Shown: positions 20,826 to 29,118 of the stretch, piece after piece
Position numbering within the stretch: the stretch's first letter is position 1
How the letters are laid out: every line of letters begins with the position of its first letter
DNA from: an uncultured Desulfovibrionaceae bacterium
GTDB taxonomy: Bacteria > Desulfobacterota > Desulfovibrionia > Desulfovibrionales > Desulfovibrionaceae
Assembly (NCBI GenBank): GCA_949741925.1
Contig: CATJOY010000066.1
Location: 1-54,922, forward strand
Direction: 5' to 3'
DNA length: 54,922 bases
Translations under genes and position numbers: made by a program
Notes under the pieces: model-generated
The model's database searches: none
Seen by the model: the letters and a program-made list of their open reading frames with translations, nothing else
What the model was told of the DNA's origin: nothing

Positions 20826-22121
20826 ATGAGTTCCTACAATCCGGCCTTGCTGCGGCTTGAGCTTTTGGCTCAAGGTATGAAGGTGGATGCCAACTTCAAT
20901 AAGCAGCTTGGTGGAGCCCTTAAGGAGCCCTTGTGGACCCGGACAGGCCCCACCAGCACCGGTATGGACCTTCGGCTAGAGCAGGGCATGTACGTCAGCC
21001 CGGCTATCGAAGGAGAGAGGTTCCCCTGGCACTATAAAGATTCTCCTTTTTTGCTGTGCAATGATGACGAGGGGCGCGCTGTCATTAAGAAAAACGGCGA
21101 GATTATTCAGTATGTACGTCCCTGCCCGCGTCCTCGGTTTTACGGCAAGAAAACCTCCAGCGGCAACTTGATGGAGAAGATCGGCGTTGTTACCGGCGAT
21201 TTTCTGGCCATAGCTCTGGATAACCGCTGCTGGTTCTGGGGGTATTACCGGGATGACGAGCTGACTACCTATAAAGAGCGTCAGTGCAAGTTCTGCGGCA
21301 TAGGCCTGAGTATGAAGCGCGACGAGCTGTACCGGAAAAGCAATGAGGATATTTTAGAAGTGGTGGGAGCAGCCGTTGAGGGCGGCGATGTAACCCACGT
21401 GGGCCTCAATGCCGGCTCCTTTGCCCCTCCGGGCCGCGGCCACGAAGAATATGCGGAGCTGGTGCGGGAAATCAAGCGGCGCTACGATGTGTGGGTACGA
21501 CTGTCCATTTGCCCGCCTGAAGAGGAAAAATACATCGATATTCTCTACGACGCAGGCGCGGATCAGATCGGCTACGATATCGAAGTGTATGATGAAAAGC
21601 TGTACGAGTATATCTGCCCCGGTAAACTTCATGAAGTGGACCGCGGCGTGCCCCATGCCCACTTCTTCCGCATGCTGGAATATGCAGCCAAGCGCGGCGG
21701 CCCCAACAAAGCCTATTCCATTATTGTCACCGGGCTCGAACCGCTTGAATCCACCGTGGCCGGCATTGAGAAGCTGTGCCAACTGGGCGTTGTGCCGCGC
21801 ATGGGCATTTTCCGGCCTATTCCCGGAACCCATCTTGAAAAGCATCCTACTCCCACGCCGGCATTTCTGGTGGCGGTCTACCGTGCCTTACGCGAGTTGA
21901 CCATGCAATACGGGGTGGATTCCGGATGCCCCGGTTGCGGGCGTACCTTTGTGGGAACCAAGATATACGACGGCGTCAATCCGATTATGCCCGAGATCAC
22001 TGATGAGGATATCCAGCGCGCCGGTATTGACATGGATACCTTGTATAAAGAGGAACGTGCTCACCGTCGGAGAATCCCCCCGGCCTCGGATGGCGCTCTC
22101 AAAGAAGGAACCCGGCCATGA
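20826..22121 (+). CDS. Radical SAM-like protein with non-canonical cysteine spacing
   Basis: This 431-residue cytoplasmic protein is preceded by AAGGAGAG. It has a TIM-barrel-like central region that resembles radical SAM enzymes of the biotin synthase/HydE/HmdB kind: QCKFCGIG, then THVGLNAGSF, VRLSICPP, DQIGYDIEVYDE and VPRMGIFRPIPGTH. The expected CX3CX2C is not present. The visible cysteines are Cys135, Cys154 and Cys157 (CX18CX2C), with Cys368 and Cys371 in a C-terminal CPGCG that could hold a second site. The residue where the first cysteine should stand is Lys150. It overlaps the next gene by 4 bp. The substrate is unknown; a rearrangement or cofactor-linked reaction is conceivable. Confidence 0.72.
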   Translation: MSSYNPALLRLELLAQGMKVDANFNKQLGGALKEPLWTRTGPTSTGMDLRLEQGMYVSPAIEGERFPWHYKDSPFLLCNDDEGRAVIKKNGEIIQYVRPCPRPRFYGKKTSSGNLMEKIGVVTGDFLAIALDNRCWFWGYYRDDELTTYKERQCKFCGIGLSMKRDELYRKSNEDILEVVGAAVEGGDVTHVGLNAGSFAPPGRGHEEYAELVREIKRRYDVWVRLSICPPEEEKYIDILYDAGADQIGYDIEVYDEKLYEYICPGKLHEVDRGVPHAHFFRMLEYAAKRGGPNKAYSIIVTGLEPLESTVAGIEKLCQLGVVPRMGIFRPIPGTHLEKHPTPTPAFLVAVYRALRELTMQYGVDSGCPGCGRTFVGTKIYDGVNPIMPEITDEDIQRAGIDMDTLYKEERAHRRRIPPASDGALKEGTRP

Positions 22122-23275
22122 AAATTACTGCCGTCAAGTCGTTCCCGGTTCATCCTGGGTGGCGCAAGAATCTTATTTTCGTCAAGATAGAAACCGATGA
22201 AGGCATCAGCGGCTGGGGCGAGGTGTACACCCAATATGACCGCGATCCGGCCATGAATGCCCATGTGCTCAAGCTCGGTGACTATCTCGTGGGCAGAAAC
22301 CCTTTTGACATCAAGTATTTTTGCCAGTGGGCGTATGATGATTACGCCCAGCGGCGCGGCTCGTTGGAATTTTACTGCGCGGTTTCCGGGCTTGAGGCCG
22401 CGATGTGGGATATTGTGGGCAAGGCGTGTGGGCAGCCTGTGTATAACTTGCTGGGCGGCAAGTGTCGGGAAAAGATTCGCGTTTACGCCAACGGCTGGAG
22501 CTATAAAATGCTCTCGCCCGATGATTTTGCTCGGGCTGCCGAAGCCACTGTCAAGTTGGGCTACACGGCTTTGAAGTTTGATCCGTTGCCGCGCCCTTGG
22601 CGTACTTTTATTCCCCGTGAGCACGAAGCCCATGCCGAAAAAGTGGTTAAGGCCGTGCGTGATGCCGTGGGGCCTGATGTGGACTTGCTTATTGAGCTGC
22701 ATCGCCGCCTTTCCGTTGCCCATGCCGTTGCCGTTGCGGACCGCATTGCTCCATACAATCCTTTTCTCATTGAGGAGCCGTGCCAGGCCGAACATATCGA
22801 GGCCATCGCCGAAGTGCGGCAAAAAACCCATATACCGGTCATGACCGGTGAAAATATCTTTGGCAAGGCAGGGTTCCGGCGTGTTTTCGATTACCGGGCC
22901 GCCGATTACCTGAATGCTGATGTAGCCAACTGCGGCGGCATTCTGGAGTTGCGTGAAATTGCGGCCATGGCCGAGCCGTATTTTGTGGGTATGTCGCCCC
23001 ACAACTACAACTCGACCTCTCTGGGGCTCGCCGCTACAGTACATGCCTCAGCCGGTATGCAGAATTTCATCATCACAGAATACTTCCTGCCCTTTGTGGC
23101 GTTTTGCGATACGTTATTCCCCGGAGAACAGCAGTTCAAGCCGGTCAACGGCTATATTGATTTGCCCACTGGCCCGGGGCTGGGGCTGGAGCCCGATGAA
23201 AAGGCGCTTTTGGAGCATGCGGCAAAGCCGTTCCCCCTGCGCGCAATGCCGTTTCCTGGCGACGAACGCATGTAG
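22118..23275 (+). CDS. Enolase-superfamily acid-sugar dehydratase (mandelate racemase/galactonate dehydratase type)
   Basis: The 385-residue protein has the alpha+beta capping domain (GWGEVYTQYDRDP, YDDYAQRRGS, GLEAAMWDIVGK) and a TIM barrel. Putative Mg2+ ligands are Glu193, Glu219/220 and Glu245. His195, two residues after the first ligand, and His295 (SPHNYNS) match the catalytic pair of D-galactonate dehydratase and relatives. Such enzymes abstract the proton alpha to a carboxylate and eliminate water, giving a 2-keto-3-deoxy acid. The start overlaps the radical SAM-like gene by 4 bp, so the two are translationally coupled. The exact substrate cannot be assigned. Confidence 0.88.
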   Translation: MKITAVKSFPVHPGWRKNLIFVKIETDEGISGWGEVYTQYDRDPAMNAHVLKLGDYLVGRNPFDIKYFCQWAYDDYAQRRGSLEFYCAVSGLEAAMWDIVGKACGQPVYNLLGGKCREKIRVYANGWSYKMLSPDDFARAAEATVKLGYTALKFDPLPRPWRTFIPREHEAHAEKVVKAVRDAVGPDVDLLIELHRRLSVAHAVAVADRIAPYNPFLIEEPCQAEHIEAIAEVRQKTHIPVMTGENIFGKAGFRRVFDYRAADYLNADVANCGGILELREIAAMAEPYFVGMSPHNYNSTSLGLAATVHASAGMQNFIITEYFLPFVAFCDTLFPGEQQFKPVNGYIDLPTGPGLGLEPDEKALLEHAAKPFPLRAMPFPGDERM

Positions 23276-23297
23276 CAGTATTGCTCTGGATTCTGCC

Positions 23298-23327
23298 CGG
23301 GGAGGCGTCATTCCGGCGGCCTCCCCG
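23298..23327 (+). terminator. GC-rich hairpin after the dehydratase gene
   Basis: A perfect 9-bp stem (cggggaggc/gcctccccg, 23298-23306 with 23319-23327) lies 22 bp after the stop. There is no T-run. It may attenuate transcription into the regulator gene. Confidence 0.5.
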
Positions 23328-23462
23328 TGCTCCCCGGCTGTACGCTTTTGGGCAGCGCCTTGCGACAAGGGAAAAAACTGCCTAAGGTCATGCGCTTCAT
23401 TCATTTTTTCCTTATGGGCGAAAAGAAGAGACTGCGCATGGTTACTGTAAAAGGGAGCACAT

Positions 23463-24179
23463 ATGGTTGATTTTCCAAAGATCAAACAGCAGCAGAAAAA
23501 AAGCGTACTTGCCGTTGCGGCCTTATCCAAGGTTATTGCTTCGCGTTTTGCCGTAGGGGATAAGCTCCCTCCGGAAAGACAGTTGGCCCAGGAGATGGAT
23601 ATTAGCCGCAATACGCTTCGGGAAGCTATTGCCGCTTTGCAGTTGATGGGCATTCTGGAGGTTCGCCAGAGCCAGGGAAACTTTGTTGTTGCGCTGCCCG
23701 AAAGTGGGAAGGAGAGTTTTACCCCGGAGAACATTTTCCTGCCCAATGTCGCCCCCTTTACCATGGTTGACTCGCGCATCGGATTGGAGCCGGGGGTTGC
23801 CTGGCTTGCGGCGGAACGAGCTGCCGAGGAGGATATATGCCGCATCCGGCAGGCGTTGGAAACCATAGAACAGGCCATAGCAAACGATGATCGCAAGCAA
23901 TATGCCGAGGCCGATGTGCAGTTTCATCTGAGCATTGCCAAGAGCACCCGGAATGAAATTATTGTGCATACCCTCAGTGGCTTGTTGGAGGTTTTGAAAT
24001 CTCCCTTGTGGCAGGCCATGAAGCAGGGATTAAACCGGCAAGAAATCAGCCGGATACGCATCGAAGAGCACCGGGCTGTTTTTGAGGCGGTTCGGGCGCG
24101 GGATAAGGAATACGCCGCGGCCCGCATGCGTGAACACCTTCAATTTTCAAAAGAGCGGTTTTTGTACGACGTGGAATAA
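23463..24179 (+). CDS. GntR-family regulator, FadR subfamily (FCD domain)
   Basis: The 238-residue protein has an N-terminal winged helix (about 10-75: LPPERQLAQEMDISRNTLREAI, LEVRQSQGNFV) and an all-helical FCD effector domain. In that domain EADVQFHLSIAKSTRN and EEHRAVFEAV supply the Asp/His residues of the usual metal/ligand site. AAAGGGAG precedes the ATG. FadR-type repressors usually respond to an organic acid or sugar acid. It is embedded in the cluster, 187 bp after the dehydratase gene, and probably binds the palindrome at 20787-20805. Confidence 0.92.
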   Translation: MVDFPKIKQQQKKSVLAVAALSKVIASRFAVGDKLPPERQLAQEMDISRNTLREAIAALQLMGILEVRQSQGNFVVALPESGKESFTPENIFLPNVAPFTMVDSRIGLEPGVAWLAAERAAEEDICRIRQALETIEQAIANDDRKQYAEADVQFHLSIAKSTRNEIIVHTLSGLLEVLKSPLWQAMKQGLNRQEISRIRIEEHRAVFEAVRARDKEYAAARMREHLQFSKERFLYDVE

Positions 24180-24221
24180 GACCGCTGATGTCCTTTTACT
24201 CAGGAACAGGCAGGCATACCC

Positions 24222-25601
24222 ATGGCTGTACCTCTCATTCGGCAACTGGCTTCTCGCGTTGTTATGCTGCACGCGGCCTCAGGCGATGCCGCGCTTGTTG
24301 CCAAGGCAAAAATCTGCTGTACGGATTTTCTGGCTGCCGCTTTGGCCGGAACCAGCTCCGCTTCTTCCGGCATTGCAGCTCGGGCGACATCCGCCTGGGG
24401 GCAGGGGGCATGCACGCTTATTGGGCTTGCGGATACAGGCACGGCAGCGCGGGCGGCCTTATATAACGGCATTGTCGGCCATGCCGAAGAACTTGACGAT
24501 GCGCACAGCGGCGTTTCCGGCCTGCACCTCGCAACGACGGTTATTCCGGCCGTGTTGGCTCTGGCTGAAGAATGCGATGCCTCGGGCATGGAGGCCATCC
24601 GGGCCGTGGCCTGCGGTTATGAGGCGGCAGGGCGTTTGTGCCGTTGCATGGATGCGGCGCATCGGGAGCGCGGGTTTCACTCTACCGGTACGGTAGCCCC
24701 TGTGGGCGCGGCTGCGGCCTGCGGCCTGCTGCTGGGGCTTGATGAAGCGGGTCTGGCCCACGCTATGGGCCTTGCCGCCTCCGCCGCGGGCGGCCTTTTT
24801 GCCTTTCTTGAAAATGGCGCTACCGTCAAACATTTCCATGCCGGCAGGGCGGCCTTGGCCGGCCTGACTGCGGCTTTGCTGGCCCGCGAAGGGCTGATAG
24901 CCCCACCTGCCGTTCTGGAGGCGCGCGAAGGCTATTTTCACGCCTACGCCGGCGAGTACCAAGAGGAGAGCTTGGCCTGCGATTTGGAAGAACCGGAGCT
25001 TTTCGCTGTATACCATAAGCTCTATTCCGCCTGCGGCCACACCTTTCCCGCCATTGACGCGGCCCTTTTACTGCGCCGGGAGTTGCAGCGCCAAGGTCTT
25101 GGCGTGTCTGCCATCGCCCGCCTGCATTACGAGGGATACCGTCATAGCGCTTTGTTGACCAACACGGAACCGAAAACCATGCAGGAATGCCGTTTTTCCA
25201 TTCCCTGCGTTATTGCCCTGGCTCTAGAGAAAGGAAGCGTTTCCCGGAGGGATATCGCCTCTTTTGGAGCGGACCCCCATTTGCTGGCCCTATGCCGTCG
25301 TGTCAGCGTAGCGGAAGATTCTGCCTTGACCGCGATATTTCCCGCCAAGCGCGCCGGTGTACTTTCGGCGAACCTGAGCGACGGACGCCATGTTTCCTTG
25401 CGTGTGGATACGCCCCGGGGCATGCCCCGCAACCCGGCTTCCGCCGAGGATATCCGGCGGAAATTTCTTGTTGAGACCGAGGCCATACTGTCGCCGGAAG
25501 CCGCGACGGCAGTTCTTGATGCTGTCAATCGGCTAGACAAAGCCCCTGTACGCGATTTGGGCCGGATCTTGCGCGAAGGAATCACCAGACTAAAACCCTG
25601 A
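24222..25601 (+). CDS. MmgE/PrpD family protein (2-methylcitrate dehydratase-like)
   Basis: The 459-residue protein matches the whole MmgE/PrpD fold: CCTDFLAAALAGTSSA, AALYNGIVGHAEELDDAH, GYEAAGRLCRCMDAAHRERGFHSTGTVAPVGAAAA, ASAAGGLFAFLENGATVKHFHAGRAA, and a smaller lid domain. The family includes 2-methylcitrate dehydratase, cis-aconitate decarboxylase and iminodisuccinate epimerase, all acting on di- or tricarboxylates. No methylcitrate synthase or lyase is nearby, so a role in propionate use is unlikely. It probably dehydrates or epimerises a cluster-specific carboxylate. It follows the regulator by 42 bp. Confidence 0.92.
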   Translation: MAVPLIRQLASRVVMLHAASGDAALVAKAKICCTDFLAAALAGTSSASSGIAARATSAWGQGACTLIGLADTGTAARAALYNGIVGHAEELDDAHSGVSGLHLATTVIPAVLALAEECDASGMEAIRAVACGYEAAGRLCRCMDAAHRERGFHSTGTVAPVGAAAACGLLLGLDEAGLAHAMGLAASAAGGLFAFLENGATVKHFHAGRAALAGLTAALLAREGLIAPPAVLEAREGYFHAYAGEYQEESLACDLEEPELFAVYHKLYSACGHTFPAIDAALLLRRELQRQGLGVSAIARLHYEGYRHSALLTNTEPKTMQECRFSIPCVIALALEKGSVSRRDIASFGADPHLLALCRRVSVAEDSALTAIFPAKRAGVLSANLSDGRHVSLRVDTPRGMPRNPASAEDIRRKFLVETEAILSPEAATAVLDAVNRLDKAPVRDLGRILREGITRLKP

Positions 25602-26055
25602 GCCGTTACGCGGCGCACATCCAGCATACTGAATCTTGTTCTTCGTGGCTCGGCCATGGTCTTGTCGCACATCCTCAAACCAAGGGGGCCTCTACCAGCA
25701 GAGCAGGAGGAAACTCTAGCGGGCCATCGAGTACGATCTGGAAACTGCCGCTCCCCGGCTTTGGGCATCTATGCGCGGCAGCCTTTGCAGGGGCGGCGGC
25801 CGCTGTTGTGGAAACCGGCTCCTCTATACGTAAAAAATGCTCTTCACCTGAACGCCGGGTTCCTGAAAAGAGCCGGATGTTAGGGCGGTGGGGAAGGGCT
25901 GCCGCCCCGGGCGAAGCGATGCTGTTCCGGGAAGAAACAAAAGCGGCACGAGGACGTGAGTAAAGGGTTGGGAGCAGGATGTGCCGACCGCGCCTCGCCG
26001 TTTAGCCTGGGGAAGCCTCTTAAAATCGACCTATTCAAAGACAGAGAGAAGAGAA
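25602..26055 (+). other. 454-bp gap between the PrpD-like gene and tctA
   Basis: No protein-like frame with a start signal, no terminator with a T-run and no second copy of the 20787 palindrome were seen. It may hold a separate promoter for the transporter genes. Confidence 0.5.
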
Positions 26056-27555
26056 ATGCCTACCTTACTCGCTGCTTTTTCGGATGTTATCCACCCCTGG
26101 ATGACAGGAATTATTTTTTTTGGAACCTTTGTGGGGATTCTTGTCGGGGCCCTGCCGGGGCTGAGCGCAACCTTGGGCGTAGCAATTTTATTGCCCGTAA
26201 CCTATTATCTTTCCCCCGCCGAGGGCCTGTTGCTGCTCTTGGGCATTTATACCGGAGGCATTTACGGCGGAAGCATTGCCGCAATTCTACTGAATATTCC
26301 CGGCTGCCCCGCTTCCCTTATGACCACCTTGGATGGGTATCCTCTGTCCCGTCGGGGAGAGGGAGGCAGAGCTATCGGCATTGCCACGGTTTCTTCGTTC
26401 ATTGGCGGCACAGTGGGCGTGCTGGCGTTGATCTTTATCTCTACGTTGCTGGCTCGGGCCGCCCTGAGCTTTGGCCCGGCGGAATATGCCCTGCTCGCTT
26501 TTTTCGGGCTTTCGGCCATTGTGGTCGTGGTTGCCAAATCTGTGCTCAAGGGGTTCATTTCCGCTTGCATCGGGCTGATGCTGGCCACCGTGGGCATGGA
26601 TCCGCTGGTTTCCGTAGAACGTTTTTCCTACGGCAATTTTGATCTGCTGGGCGGCATCAACTACATACCTGTCGTCATCGGCCTTTTCGGGCTGTGCGAA
26701 GTTTTTACCCAGGCCCTGGAAACGCGGCAAGCTGCGGCCGTGCGGCAGGTTGTGCGCCGGGTTTTCCCCTCGGGCGACGACCTGAAAACCATATTGCGCA
26801 ACAGTTTCCACCCTTGCTGGATCGGCACGCTTATCGGCGCGCTGCCGGGAGCCGGCGGATCTATTGCCTCTATCATTTCCTATAATCGGGCCATGGCCTC
26901 AGATACAAATCCCGAACGGTTCGGCACCGGCATTACCGAAGGCCTTGTGGCCTCCGAAACCGCCAATAACGCCGCGGTCGGCGGAGCCATGGTGCCGCTG
27001 CTGACGCTGGGGATCCCCGGCAGCTCCGTAACGGCTGTGCTGCTGGGAGCCATGCTCATGCACAACATCACCCCCGGCCCCATGCTCTATGTCAACAATC
27101 CTCATATGGTCTACGTCATCTTTATCGGTATGGTCATGGCCAACGTGGCTATGCTGGTGCTGGGCATTGCCGGAGCCAAGATATTCCCGCGCGTGGTCAA
27201 CCTGCCGCGTACGGCGCTCCTGCCCGTTATCGCGTTGCTGTGCATCATTGGAGCCTATGCCATGAGCAGCAGCTACACTGATGTAGTCATCATGATACTT
27301 AGCGGCCTTTTCGGTTTTATGCTCAAGCAACTCGGCATTCCGGCAGGTCCGCTGATCCTGGGGCTGATTCTCGGACCTATTGCCGAATCAAACTTTCGGG
27401 GGGCCATGGAGCTTTCGGACGGAAGCTTGAGCATCTTTATCCGCTCGCCGCTTTCATGCGGCATCTTGGCCCTAACCATGCTGCTCTTGGCCTCTCCACT
27501 TATACGGCGCTTGATTGCCAAACCCAACCGCCCGGCAAAGGCAGAGCGCCGTTGA
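26056..27555 (+). CDS. tctA: TTT transporter large permease, TctA family (second copy)
   Basis: The 499-residue protein starts at the ATG at 26056 with AGAGAAGAG upstream; a 25-residue upstream extension is not TctA-like. Motifs parallel those of the copy at 4304: GALPGLSATLGVAILLPVTYYLSP, GGSIAAILLNIPGCPASL, EGLVASETANNAAVGGAM, LGIPGSSVTAVLLGAMLM. It forms the channel of a carboxylate importer with the next two genes. The two permeases clearly belong to one family, but they differ throughout and serve different clusters. Confidence 0.95.
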   Translation: MPTLLAAFSDVIHPWMTGIIFFGTFVGILVGALPGLSATLGVAILLPVTYYLSPAEGLLLLLGIYTGGIYGGSIAAILLNIPGCPASLMTTLDGYPLSRRGEGGRAIGIATVSSFIGGTVGVLALIFISTLLARAALSFGPAEYALLAFFGLSAIVVVVAKSVLKGFISACIGLMLATVGMDPLVSVERFSYGNFDLLGGINYIPVVIGLFGLCEVFTQALETRQAAAVRQVVRRVFPSGDDLKTILRNSFHPCWIGTLIGALPGAGGSIASIISYNRAMASDTNPERFGTGITEGLVASETANNAAVGGAMVPLLTLGIPGSSVTAVLLGAMLMHNITPGPMLYVNNPHMVYVIFIGMVMANVAMLVLGIAGAKIFPRVVNLPRTALLPVIALLCIIGAYAMSSSYTDVVIMILSGLFGFMLKQLGIPAGPLILGLILGPIAESNFRGAMELSDGSLSIFIRSPLSCGILALTMLLLASPLIRRLIAKPNRPAKAERR

Positions 27556-27590
27556 TGCGCTCTGAAACCGTTATACCTACGGGAGTCCCT

Positions 27591-28064
27591 ATGAAACTAC
27601 TGACCCGAAACAGCGATACGCTGACCGGATTGCTCTTTTTTTGCCTGAGCTTGGTTCTGCTTTTTGAAACCCGGCGTTTTGCAACGGCTATGGAAACCAT
27701 ACGGGCCATCGGTCCACAGGTCTTCCCCAACGCCATTGCCGGGACTATGGCCGTGCTCAGTCTTATCCTGTTTATCCGGGGGCTGGGCAAGCCCTATGCC
27801 CCCTTAGGGAACAGCGGCGCTCTGTCGCGTAAAGCCGCCCTTATAGCTGGTCTTACTTGCTGCATAGCCAGCTCCATAGTGCTGCTGAACCTGTTGGGCC
27901 TTGTCTTGTGGATGATCTGCTTTCTTATGGCCGGGCAATATATTTTGGGAGAACGTTCCTGGCGGCGCATGGTCTGCCTTGCCCTGGGCATTGCCGCCGT
28001 TATGTACGCCATTTTTGTGATCGGCCTGAGCATTTCGTTTCCTGTGGGCATGTTGGGGTTTTAG
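27591..28064 (+). CDS. tctB: TTT transporter small permease, TctB family (second copy)
   Basis: The 157-residue membrane protein has four hydrophobic segments (LTGLLFFCLSLVLLFE, IAGTMAVLSLILFI, the TCCIASSIVLLNLLGLVLW pair, and the C-terminal ALGIAAVMYAIFVIGLSI). The ATG at 27591 has GGGAG upstream. An in-frame ATG at 27555 overlaps the tctA stop and would add 12 residues. Position and topology identify TctB. Confidence 0.88.
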   Translation: MKLLTRNSDTLTGLLFFCLSLVLLFETRRFATAMETIRAIGPQVFPNAIAGTMAVLSLILFIRGLGKPYAPLGNSGALSRKAALIAGLTCCIASSIVLLNLLGLVLWMICFLMAGQYILGERSWRRMVCLALGIAAVMYAIFVIGLSISFPVGMLGF

Positions 28065-28098
28065 TTCTTTGAAATACCACTTTACCAAGGAGGAAACC

Positions 28099-29052
28099 AT
28101 GAAAAAACGAGCTCTGTTGCTTGCCGGAATCCTGTTGTTCTGCGGCCTTTCCCCAGCCATGGCGGCTTCGTACCCCAGCCGTTCCATCCAGTTTCTTATC
28201 GGCTGGGATATTGGCGGCGGGTCTGATCAGGCTGGGCGCACCCTCTGTGCCAAGGCAGAAAAATATCTGGGTCAGCCTTTTGCCATCCAGAATTTGCCTG
28301 CCGGTTCCGGGGCCAAGGCCTACATGGCCATCGCCGGCGCCAAGCCCGATGGCTATACCATCGGGCTGACCACCAGCACCATCTCCACTCTCAAGCCTTT
28401 GGGGCGTATTCCTGTGGGCTCTGAAGACTTTGAGCATGTGATTCTGTTTAATTCCGATCCCGGAGGAATTTGGGTGCACACCGATGCCCCTTGGAAAAGC
28501 CTGGGTGAATTTCTGGCCTATGCCAAAGCCAACCCGGAGCGCGTCTCGGTAGCGGCCTCGACTCCCGGCTCTATTACCCGTTTTCAAATGATGGCTTTGG
28601 AGCAGGAAGGCGGCGTGCGGTTCCGGGTGCTTTCGCAGCAGGGCGGCGCGGCCAACGGTCTGACCAACCTGGCCGGGCGGCATATTGATGCGGCCATGGG
28701 TACTCCCTTGGAGGGCTATGCGCTGTACACAGCCGGCAAGATACGCCCCTTGGGCTTTTGTTCTGAGGAGCGTGTTCCCATGATGGCCGATGTGCCCACG
28801 TGGAAAGAACAGGGGATTGACGTTGCCCTGAGCACGGCCCGTACGGTCATCGCTCCCAAAGGAACGCCCAAGGAGGTTATTGACACCTTATATGAGGCGT
28901 TCCGCAAGGTTGTGACTGACCCTGAATACAGCAAAAGCATGGAGGCCAAAGGTTCCAACGTTCACGCCCTGACCCCCGAAGAGACCAGGCAATTCCTCCG
29001 GGAGCAGGACGCCCGCTTTGCCGCGTTGATTCGTAATACCGGAGCCAAGTAA
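28099..29052 (+). CDS. tctC: TTT periplasmic substrate-binding protein, TctC family (second copy)
   Basis: The protein has 317 residues from the ATG at 28099, with AAGGAGG close upstream. A signal peptide (KKR, hydrophobic core, cleavage near AMA-AS) is followed by YPSRSIQFLIGWDIGGGSDQ. The usual GYAPGG loop is replaced by GWDIGGGSDQ, and later GSGAKAYMAIAGAKPDGYTIG and HTDAPWKSLGEFLAY fit the family. The altered ligand loop suggests a different substrate from the copy at 6322. It closes the tctABC set, in the reverse order to the first island. Confidence 0.95.
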   Translation: MKKRALLLAGILLFCGLSPAMAASYPSRSIQFLIGWDIGGGSDQAGRTLCAKAEKYLGQPFAIQNLPAGSGAKAYMAIAGAKPDGYTIGLTTSTISTLKPLGRIPVGSEDFEHVILFNSDPGGIWVHTDAPWKSLGEFLAYAKANPERVSVAASTPGSITRFQMMALEQEGGVRFRVLSQQGGAANGLTNLAGRHIDAAMGTPLEGYALYTAGKIRPLGFCSEERVPMMADVPTWKEQGIDVALSTARTVIAPKGTPKEVIDTLYEAFRKVVTDPEYSKSMEAKGSNVHALTPEETRQFLREQDARFAALIRNTGAK

Positions 29053-29074
29053 ACGTCTCCATCTTCTTCAGACT

Positions 29075-29104
29075 GTCGCCCTCCGTCCTTATCCGGAGGG
29101 CGAC
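29075..29104 (+). terminator. Hairpin between tctC and the DUF1932 dehydrogenase
   Basis: A perfect 11-bp stem (gtcgccctccg/cggagggcgac, 29075-29085 with 29094-29104) surrounds an 8-nt loop. There is no T-run. It may reduce rather than abolish readthrough, or protect the tct message. Confidence 0.55.
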
Positions 29105-29118
29105 AATAAGGGGGGAGT

